Below are positions 57,968 through 64,000 of a DNA stretch of 64,000 nt, one piece after another. This stretch comes from Sphingomonas sp. BK345 (lineage in GTDB: Bacteria > Pseudomonadota > Alphaproteobacteria > Sphingomonadales > Sphingomonadaceae), in NCBI RefSeq assembly GCF_014193845.1, contig NZ_JACHZX010000003.1, positions 1 through 64,000 on the forward strand, read 5' to 3'. The number at the start of each line of letters is the position of its first letter. The stretch's first letter is position 1. The notes under the pieces are model-generated. The model ran no database searches and was not told where the DNA came from. It was given only the letters and a program-made list of their open reading frames with translations. The position numbers were made by a program, and so were the translations under genes.

Positions 57968-58921
57968 GTGCCGAATTACGCGACGGCCGCGCGACGTCAG
58001 ACTGACATGCCCCCGGCTCATGCCAGCGTTCGTCTCTCGATGCCCATTCATCAGAAGGTGCGGCTGATCGCCGAGCTGCATACCGGCATCAATGTCGCCA
58101 TGCTGCGGCCGCTGCGCGGCAACGTCGATCGTCTGCTCGTCCTGGCGCTGCTCATGCGCACCGCGCTGACCAAGCCAGAGCGCGACGGCGCGATCTCGAT
58201 CCACTCGGCGGCGCTGTCGCTGGGGCGACCGTTCGAGACGGTGCGCCGCCACATCGCCGCGCTGATCGACTCGGGGCTGTGCCATCGGATCGATGCCGGC
58301 GTCACCATGTCGCCGCGCTTCTGGCGGAGCCGCTTCATCAAGGCCAAGCTGCGCTACGCGCACGATTGCTTCATCCGCTTCGTGGCCGATGCGACGGCTG
58401 CGGGCGCGATCGAGCTGCCGACGATGCGTTCGGTCGGCCATTTCACCGAGATCGACGGGGTGTGCGGGCTGCTCGACCTGGTGCTGGCGCTGGTCGATCA
58501 GAACCGCAACCTGTTCCCCGAGGCGGTCGACACCGCGATCTTCTCCGCGATCCTCCACGCCAACACGCAGCGCTTCGCCGCCGAGGGCGGCACGCTGGCG
58601 GCGCGCGGCGAGAGCGGCGCGAGCTTCCGCCAGAGCCATGCCGTGCGCGTCGCCGCGATCGCGCGCGCGCTGTCGCTGCCCGACACCACGGTACGCCGCC
58701 GCATCGCCGCGATGACGGGCCCGAGCGGGCCGCTCATGCGCACGCGCTCGGGCACCTTGGTCGACCCGGCCTGGCTCGAACGTGCCAGCGCGATGGCATG
58801 CGAGGCGCGTCACGGCTCGATGCAGCTGATCCTCAACCGCGTCGCCGCGGCGGGCTTTCCCTTCCACGCGCCCGCCTCGGCCTATCTGGGCGGACGACCG
58901 GAGAGCCCGCGGATCGACTGA
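57968..58921 (+). CDS. Unrecognised protein with two helix-turn-helix-like segments
   Basis: The 317-residue protein is not recognised. Two segments look like winged-helix recognition units: SAALSLGRPFETVRRHIAALIDSGLCHRI without its first residues (about 80-108) and AIARALSLPDTTVRRRIAAM (about 230-249), both with the pattern Leu-small-x-TVRR-I-A. The first is followed by a basic, aromatic stretch, and a helical middle (about 120-215) links the two. GTG at 57968 follows AAAGGA at 8-bp spacing and was chosen over several in-frame upstream codons. A transcription regulator is the simplest reading. No partner gene or ligand domain is visible. Confidence 0.7.
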   Translation: MPNYATAARRQTDMPPAHASVRLSMPIHQKVRLIAELHTGINVAMLRPLRGNVDRLLVLALLMRTALTKPERDGAISIHSAALSLGRPFETVRRHIAALIDSGLCHRIDAGVTMSPRFWRSRFIKAKLRYAHDCFIRFVADATAAGAIELPTMRSVGHFTEIDGVCGLLDLVLALVDQNRNLFPEAVDTAIFSAILHANTQRFAAEGGTLAARGESGASFRQSHAVRVAAIARALSLPDTTVRRRIAAMTGPSGPLMRTRSGTLVDPAWLERASAMACEARHGSMQLILNRVAAAGFPFHAPASAYLGGRPESPRID

Positions 58922-58930
58922 GCGGCGCGC

Positions 58931-60010
58931 TCAGCCGCGCGGCGGACGCGGCGCCAGCGCGGAGAGCACGCCGCGCATCGTGCGGACCTCCTGGCTGTTC
59001 CAGCCGGGCTTGGTCAGCATCGTCCGCAGCGTGCGCCGCGACGCCGGCGCACGGTCGAGCGGGAAGAAGTAGCCCGCCTCATCGAGCAGCGCGTCGAGCT
59101 GCGCGATCATGCCGTCCAGCTCCTGTTGCGGCGCGGGCGGGGCGAGCTCGGTCTCGGGCGGGCTGGCGAGCGCCTGCCCTTTCGACCATTCATAGGCGAC
59201 CAGGATCACCGCCTGGGCAAGATTGAGGCTGCCGAACCCGGGGTTGATCGGCACGGTGACGATCGTCCGCGCCACCGCGACGTCATCGGTCTCGAGCCCC
59301 GATCGTTCGGGGCCGAAGAGGATCGCCGACCGGCCCGCATCGGCGTGGATCGCGCGCGCTGCCACCTCCGGGGTCACGACGGGCTTGGTGACGCCGCGCT
59401 TGCGCACCGTGGTGGCATAGACATGGGCGCAGTCGGCGACCGCCTCGGCGACGCTATCATACACGAGCGCGCGCTCGAGCACGACGTCGGCGCCCGACGC
59501 GGCGGGGCCGGCTTGCGGATTGGGCCAGCCGTCGCGTGGGGCGACGAGGCGCAGCTCGGTCAGCCCGAAGTTGAGCATCGCGCGCGCGGCCTTGCCGATA
59601 TTCTCGCCGAGCTGCGGGCGGACGAGGACGATGACGGGGGGCGGGGCGGAGGTCGAAAGCCTGTCCTCCTGGTTCATCGCCTGCTCCTCGTCCGTTCGAT
59701 CCGAGCCAGCGTCGAGCGAAGTCGAGACGCGTGGTCGAGGACGCGCCGCCTCCGCGATCATTTCCCAGTCGGCGCGGAACAACGCTTCCTTCTTCTTCCG
59801 CGACCAGTCCTTTATCTGAAGTTCGCGCTCCAGCGCCTCCGCGCGTGTGGGGAAGTCCTGCGACCACATCAGCTCGACCGGCCGGCGGTCGTGCGTGTAG
59901 CCGGGGATCGTGCCCGCCTGATGCTCGGCGACGCGGCGCTCCAGATCCTCGGTATGGCCGGTGTAATAGGTGCGGTCGGCGCAGCGCAGTATGTAGACGT
60001 GGAAGCTCAT
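58931..60010 (-). CDS. Fusion of GIY-YIG nuclease domain and TrmJ-type RNA methyltransferase
   Basis: One uninterrupted 359-residue frame contains two proteins usually encoded apart. Residues 1-85 are a GIY-YIG domain (FHVYILRCADRTYYTGHTEDLERRV without its last residues, then EALERELQIKDW). Residues about 112-345 are a SpoU-like 2'-O-methyltransferase of the TrmJ type (IVLVRPQLGENIGKAARAML, NPGFGSLNLAQAV), which would methylate tRNA position 32. The join coincides with a short repeat-like palindrome near 59709-59730. An internal ATG at 59677 with GAGGAG at good spacing could start TrmJ alone, so both a fusion and a separate product are possible. Confidence 0.8.
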   Translation of the reverse strand: MSFHVYILRCADRTYYTGHTEDLERRVAEHQAGTIPGYTHDRRPVELMWSQDFPTRAEALERELQIKDWSRKKKEALFRADWEMIAEAARPRPRVSTSLDAGSDRTDEEQAMNQEDRLSTSAPPPVIVLVRPQLGENIGKAARAMLNFGLTELRLVAPRDGWPNPQAGPAASGADVVLERALVYDSVAEAVADCAHVYATTVRKRGVTKPVVTPEVAARAIHADAGRSAILFGPERSGLETDDVAVARTIVTVPINPGFGSLNLAQAVILVAYEWSKGQALASPPETELAPPAPQQELDGMIAQLDALLDEAGYFFPLDRAPASRRTLRTMLTKPGWNSQEVRTMRGVLSALAPRPPRG

Positions 60011-60128
60011 CGCTGGCCTATGTTCTCGACGGACGCATCTCGGCAAGCTCGATGCTGCTCGAACCGAACGGAAAGGGGAAGCGGGCCGAGCAACGATCGC
60101 TCTCGGCCGCGGCGGCAGGCTCCCGACC

Positions 60129-60593
60129 TTACCCCTCGCGCCCCGCCTCCTCGACGCTGCCGGCGAACTCCTCGAAGTCGCGCGCCTCGCTGAAGTCGCG
60201 GTAGACACTGGCGAAGCGGATATAGGCGACCGAGTCGAGCCCCTTGAGCCCGTCCATCACCATCTCGCCGATGCGCTTGGCCGAGACCTCGGCGTCGCCG
60301 CTGGTCTCGAGCTGGCGCTGGATGCCGCTCACCAGTTTCTCGAGCTGGATCGGCTCAACCGGGCGCTTGCGCGCCGCGATCGCGACCGAGCGGAGCAGCT
60401 TCTCGCGGTCGAACGGCTCGCGGCGATGCTCGCTCTTCACCACGGTCAGCTCGCGCAGCTGGATCCGCTCGAAGGTGGTGAAGCGCGCGGCGCAACCCTC
60501 GCACTGACGCCGGCGCCGGATCGCCGCCCCGTCGTCGGTGGGGCGGCTGTCCTTCACCTGGCTCGCGTCATGGCCGCAGAACGGGCAGCGCAT
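60129..60593 (-). CDS. nrdR: Transcriptional repressor NrdR
   Basis: NrdR represses ribonucleotide reductase genes in response to ATP and dATP. The 154-residue protein has the zinc ribbon [10 protein letters not shown] and [12 protein letters not shown] (Cys pairs near 3/6 and 31/34). An ATP-cone domain follows ([20 protein letters not shown]) at about 50-140. It follows glyA and a small membrane protein on the same strand, a common order in alphaproteobacteria. Its own operator is not identified. Confidence 0.95.
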   Translation of the reverse strand: MRCPFCGHDASQVKDSRPTDDGAAIRRRRQCEGCAARFTTFERIQLRELTVVKSEHRREPFDREKLLRSVAIAARKRPVEPIQLEKLVSGIQRQLETSGDAEVSAKRIGEMVMDGLKGLDSVAYIRFASVYRDFSEARDFEEFAGSVEEAGREG

Positions 60594-60625
60594 CTCAGTC
60601 CTTCACCCGTCCCGCTAGGCGGCGC

Positions 60626-60820
60626 TCACAGTCCGCTTTTCTTACCCTTGTGATAGGCATAGGCCGCGCCCGCGATCGCGCCGAACACCGGACCGATGAA
60701 GGGCACCGGGATCGCCACCACCGCGCCGAGCGCGCCCCATTTGGCCATGCTCTTGCCCAGCCCGGGCGTGCCCTGCACGTTGCTCTGCACCTCGCGGGCC
60801 TTCTCGTCGATCGACGCCAT
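60626..60820 (-). CDS. Small membrane protein, Gly/Ala-rich
   Basis: The 64-residue protein has a charged N-terminal half (ASIDEKAREVQSNVQGTPGLG) and a hydrophobic stretch WGALGAVVAIPVPFIGPVFGAIAGAAYAY cut here at both ends, followed by HKGKKSGL. It resembles small sphingomonad proteins of unknown function with a glycine-zipper-like helix. AATAAGGAGGTTCGCCG before the ATG is a near-perfect Shine-Dalgarno, supporting real translation. glyA ends 12 bp before it. Confidence 0.7.
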   Translation of the reverse strand: MASIDEKAREVQSNVQGTPGLGKSMAKWGALGAVVAIPVPFIGPVFGAIAGAAYAYHKGKKSGL

Positions 60821-60832
60821 CGGCGAACCTCC

Positions 60833-62140
60833 TTATTGGTAGATCGGGAAGCGCGCGCACAGCGCACGCACGCGGTCCCGAACGCTCGCCTCGACCTGCG
60901 GGTCCCCCGCCTCGCCCTTCTGCGCCAGCCCGTCGAGCACGTCGGCCACCATGTTGCCGATCTCGCGGAACTCGCCCGTGCCGAAGCCGCGCGTGGTGCC
61001 CGCGGGCGAGCCGACCCGGATGCCGCTGGTCTTCACCGGGGGCAGCGGATCGTTGGGGATGCCGTTCTTGTTGCAGGTGATGCCCGCGCGCTCCAGCGCC
61101 TCGTCGGCGTCGCGGCCGGTGACGCCGAGCGGGGTGAGGTCGACCAGCGCCAGGTGCGTGTCGGTGCCGCCCGAGACCAGGTCGGCGCCGCGCTCCTTCA
61201 GCGTCGCCGCGAGCACCTTGGCGTTCTCCACCACCGCGGCGGCATAGCCGCGGAACTCGGGGCGCAGCGCCTCGCCGAACGCCACCGCCTTGGCGGCGAT
61301 GACGTGCATCAGCGGGCCGCCCTGCAGCCCGGGGAACACCGCCGAGTTGATCTTCTTGGCGATCGCCTCGTCGTCGGTGAGGATCATGCCGCCGCGCGGG
61401 CCGCGCAGCGTCTTGTGCGTGGTGGTGGTGACGACGTGCGCGTGGCCGAACGGGGTCGGGTGGACACCGCCCGCGACCAGACCGGCGAAATGCGCCATGT
61501 CGACCATGAAGGTCGCGCCGACCTGGTCGGCGATCGCGCGGAAGCGCGCGAAATCGATGTGGCGCGGATAGGCTGAGCCGCCCGCGATGATGACGCGCGG
61601 CTTGTGCTCGGCGGCGAGCCGCTCGACCGCGTCATAGTCGATGAGATGCGTCTCGGCGTCGACGCCGTACTGCACCGCGTTGAACCACTTGCCGCTCAGC
61701 GCCGCGCGCGCGCCATGGGTGAGGTGGCCGCCGGCGTCGAGGCTGAGCCCCAGGATCGTGTCGCCCGGCTTGGCCAGCGCCAGCATCACCGCGCCGTTGG
61801 CCTGCGCGCCGGAGTGCGGCTGGACATTGACGAAGCCGCAGCCGAACAGCTGCTTGGCGCGATCGATCGCGAGCTGCTCGACCTCGTCCGACGGGTGGCA
61901 GCCCTGGTAATAGCGCTTGCCGGGATAGCCTTCGGCATATTTGTTGGTGAACACCGAGCCCTGCGCCTCGAGCACCGCGCGGCTGACGATATTCTCGCTC
62001 GCGATCAGCTCGATCTGGGTCTGCTCGCGGGTGAGCTCATGCTCCACGCCGGCGAACACCGCCGGATCGGCCTCGGCGAGGCCGCGATCGAAGAAACCGC
62101 TCGGCGCCGTGCTGAGCTGGTGGGCGGGGTTGGTGCTCAT
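60833..62140 (-). CDS. glyA: Serine hydroxymethyltransferase
   Basis: GlyA interconverts serine and glycine and supplies one-carbon units with tetrahydrofolate. The 435-residue PLP enzyme has the signature [14 protein letters not shown] with the PLP lysine at 243, [18 protein letters not shown] near the start and [15 protein letters not shown]. The ATG at 62140 overlaps the rpiB stop (ATGA), so the two are one transcription unit followed by the small membrane protein and nrdR. No glycine riboswitch is seen. Confidence 0.97.
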   Translation of the reverse strand: MSTNPAHQLSTAPSGFFDRGLAEADPAVFAGVEHELTREQTQIELIASENIVSRAVLEAQGSVFTNKYAEGYPGKRYYQGCHPSDEVEQLAIDRAKQLFGCGFVNVQPHSGAQANGAVMLALAKPGDTILGLSLDAGGHLTHGARAALSGKWFNAVQYGVDAETHLIDYDAVERLAAEHKPRVIIAGGSAYPRHIDFARFRAIADQVGATFMVDMAHFAGLVAGGVHPTPFGHAHVVTTTTHKTLRGPRGGMILTDDEAIAKKINSAVFPGLQGGPLMHVIAAKAVAFGEALRPEFRGYAAAVVENAKVLAATLKERGADLVSGGTDTHLALVDLTPLGVTGRDADEALERAGITCNKNGIPNDPLPPVKTSGIRVGSPAGTTRGFGTGEFREIGNMVADVLDGLAQKGEAGDPQVEASVRDRVRALCARFPIYQ

Positions 62141-62571
62141 ACGGGCTCCTTGAGCATGTCGACGCGGGCGGCGTGGCGCCCGCCGAGGAAATCGGTCGCG
62201 AGAAAGGTGGCGACGCACTGCTTGGCCATGTCGAGGCCGATCAGCCGCGCGCCCAGCGCGATGGCGTTGACGTCGTTGTGGCTGCGCGCGAGCGCGGCGG
62301 AGTAAGGCTCCGACACCAGGGCGCAGCGCACCGCCGGGTTGCGGTTCGCCGCGATCATGATGCCGATGCCGGAGCCGCACAGCGCGATGCCCCGCTCGAC
62401 CCGGCCCGAAGCGAGCGCCTCGGCGAGCACCCGGCCATAGTCGGGATAATCGACGCTGGCGGTGCCGTCGGTGCCGAGGTCGGTGACGGCATGGCCCTGC
62501 TCGTTGAGCCAGGCCTTGAGCTCCTGCTTGAGCGCGAAGCCGGCATGGTCGGTGGCGATGGCGACTCGCAC
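62137..62571 (-). CDS. rpiB: Ribose 5-phosphate isomerase B
   Basis: RpiB interconverts ribose 5-phosphate and ribulose 5-phosphate in the pentose phosphate pathway. The 144-residue protein has the fold signature [18 protein letters not shown] at the start and [15 protein letters not shown] near residues 65-79, with the active-site Cys in [19 protein letters not shown] is also typical. It lies directly upstream of glyA with a 4-bp overlap. Confidence 0.95.
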   Translation of the reverse strand: MRVAIATDHAGFALKQELKAWLNEQGHAVTDLGTDGTASVDYPDYGRVLAEALASGRVERGIALCGSGIGIMIAANRNPAVRCALVSEPYSAALARSHNDVNAIALGARLIGLDMAKQCVATFLATDFLGGRHAARVDMLKEPV

Positions 62572-62670
62572 GGGATCACTCCTCCGGGCGCGGGCGGACG
62601 ATCGCCCGCGATCCTCGCCGGGTGCCCCCCGGGCGCGGCGCAGTCAAGCGCGAATGGACCGGCGCGCGGC

Positions 62671-64000
62671 TTACCCCTTCTTCGCCGCGATATAGCGGTC
62701 GACCTGCTCCTCCAGCACGCCGAGCGGCAGCGCTCCCTGGCTCAGCACCGCCTCGTGGAAGTCGCGAATGTCGAACCTCGGCCCGAGTTCGCGCTCGGCG
62801 CGCGCGCGCAGCTCGGCGATCTTGAGCTGGCCGACCATGTAGCTGGTCGCCTGCCCCGGCCAGTTGAAATAACGGTCGACCTCGCGCGCGATATCGGTGT
62901 CCGAGACCGAGCTGTTGGTGCGGAAATAGGCGATCGCCTGATCGCGCGTCCACCGCTTGGCATGGATGCCGGTGTCGAGCACCAGGCGGATCGCGCGCCA
63001 CACCTGCAGCGACAGCATGCCGAAGCGATCGTATGGCGTCTTGTACACGCCCATCTCGTCCGCCAGCCGCTCCGAATAGAGGCCCCAGCCCTCCATATAC
63101 GCGCCATAGCCGCCGAACTTGCGGAACTTGGGCAGGTCGGTCAGCTCCTGCTGGCGCGCGATCTGGAAATGGTGCCCGGGCGCGCCCTCGTGCGCGGCGA
63201 TGCCCGCGACCTGCACCTTCTGCGTCTGGTTCATGTCGACCAGGTTGACGTAATAGATGCCGGGCCGCGTGCCGTCCGCCGAGGGCGGGTTGTAGAAGGC
63301 GGTGGAGGCAGTGCCCTCGCGCCACTTCTCCACCGCGCGCACCTCCAGCGGCGCCCTGGGCAGCACGCGGAAATAGCGCGGTGCCGCCGTCATCACGCCG
63401 CCGATCACCGCGCGCGCGTCGCCGAGATACTGTTCGCGGCCGGCCGCGGTGTTGGGATATTTGAGCGACGGGTCGGTACGGACCTTGTCGAAGAACTGCT
63501 CCAGCGTGCCGGTGAAGCCGACCTGGCGCTTGACCGCCTCCATCTCGCCGCGGATCGCCGCCACCTGCTGGAGCCCAAGCTGGTGGATCTGCTCGGCGCT
63601 GAGATCGGTGGTGGTCGATTCGCGCAGCCGGTCGGCGTAATAGGCCGCGCCGTCGGGCAGGTGCCAGGCGCCGTAATTGCCCGTCGCCTTGGGCGCGATC
63701 TCGTCCAGCGCCGCGATCAGCACGGTATAGCCATGGCGGAACGGGCCCTTGAGCGCGGCGGTGGCGTCGGCGAGCAGCTGCGCCTTGGTCGCGGACGGGG
63801 CGTCGAGCGCGGCGACCTTCTTGCGGAAATCGGCCAGCAGCGTCGAGTCGGGGCCGGCGTCGAACGGCGCGCCGGTAACCACCTTGAGCGCGTCGGCGCG
63901 GGCCGGGGCGAAATTGACCTGGTTGGGGATGATGCCCTTGGCCGCCTGCGCGCGCATCGTTCCGGCGACCTCGCGCATCACGCGCTCGGTGTCGCGCAAC
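62671..64000 (-). CDS. DUF885 family protein (predicted metallopeptidase-like), 5' end outside the window
   Basis: The visible C-terminal 442 residues belong to the DUF885 family. The metal motif AAHEGAPGHHFQ (HEGxPGHH) is present at about residue 290 of the visible part, followed by EGWGLYSERLADEM. The start is cut by the right edge of the window, so the N-terminus and any signal peptide cannot be seen. DUF885 proteins look like HExxH-type peptidases related to the M32 fold, usually exported; the substrate is unknown. Confidence 0.85.
   Translation of the reverse strand, partial: LRDTERVMREVAGTMRAQAAKGIIPNQVNFAPARADALKVVTGAPFDAGPDSTLLADFRKKVAALDAPSATKAQLLADATAALKGPFRHGYTVLIAALDEIAPKATGNYGAWHLPDGAAYYADRLRESTTTDLSAEQIHQLGLQQVAAIRGEMEAVKRQVGFTGTLEQFFDKVRTDPSLKYPNTAAGREQYLGDARAVIGGVMTAAPRYFRVLPRAPLEVRAVEKWREGTASTAFYNPPSADGTRPGIYYVNLVDMNQTQKVQVAGIAAHEGAPGHHFQIARQQELTDLPKFRKFGGYGAYMEGWGLYSERLADEMGVYKTPYDRFGMLSLQVWRAIRLVLDTGIHAKRWTRDQAIAYFRTNSSVSDTDIAREVDRYFNWPGQATSYMVGQLKIAELRARAERELGPRFDIRDFHEAVLSQGALPLGVLEEQVDRYIAAKKG

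Overview
The window is high-GC (about 70% by eye) chromosomal DNA of an alphaproteobacterium. It is most likely a sphingomonad (Sphingomonas or a close relative). Supporting signs are the rRNA leader type at the left edge, a DUF4167 protein, an NDUFS4-type complex I subunit, a phasin, a TonB-dependent receptor, RpoH-like promoters before dnaK and clpB, and many short palindromic repeats between genes. No tRNA, phage, transposase or CRISPR array was found. The rRNA genes themselves lie outside the left edge; only the promoter and leader of a leftward rRNA operon are inside.

Layout. 1-380: rRNA promoter (TTGACC-17 bp-TATATG, minus strand) and boxA. 380-5700: leftward CBS protein, DUF4167 protein, prmC, prfA, hisS. 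5700-11500: rightward DUF1345 membrane protein, a Tat-exported GMC dehydrogenase pair, an M61 peptidase and ppa. 11785-14426: a compact leftward run (AbrB antitoxin, frameshifted VapC, DMT exporter, GNAT, SMR exporter, TfoX-like) held together by 4-bp stop/start overlaps or a 1-bp gap. 14463-16888: ispG and, divergently, an acyltransferase-3. 16895-24294: N-acyl-D-amino-acid deacylase and penicillin acylase, divergent from a TonB-dependent receptor. 24382-25881: dienelactone hydrolase and GST. 26118-32132: a small periplasmic protein, then a leftward D-amino-acid locus (DgcN-like, DgcA-like, SDF symporter, LysR regulator, PBP4). 32256-34044: motA-motB. 34197-37091: clpS, phasin, MFS exporter. 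37347-45005: sugar-nucleotide epimerase, clpB, three glycosyltransferases and a UPF0104-type membrane protein. 45025-49516: an EmrAB/NodT-type tripartite efflux operon. 50642-53802: dnaK, dnaJ, era. 53990-58921: NDUFS4-like protein, fumC, C4-dicarboxylate-type symporter, and an unrecognised protein with two helix-turn-helix-like segments. 58931-62571: a GIY-YIG/TrmJ fusion, nrdR, a small membrane protein, glyA, rpiB. 62671 to the right edge: a DUF885 protein cut by the window end.

The most coherent pathway is the locus 26571-32132. DgcN and DgcA would acetylate D-glutamate and racemise the product, a symporter would import the substrate, a LysR protein would regulate, and a PBP4-type carboxypeptidase would act on wall peptides. 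The 16895-24294 block may feed it with N-acylated D-amino acids, though that link is inference.

Points most worth checking are: (1) vapC, broken by an apparent 1-base deletion inside a translationally coupled gene run; (2) an uninterrupted GIY-YIG-TrmJ reading frame whose linker coincides with a short repeat-like palindrome; (3) the dgc-type locus with its own LysR and PBP4; (4) a sharp GC drop confined to the 3' end of hisS; (5) several families of paired palindromic repeats, one of which supplies the start codon of the efflux lipoprotein gene.
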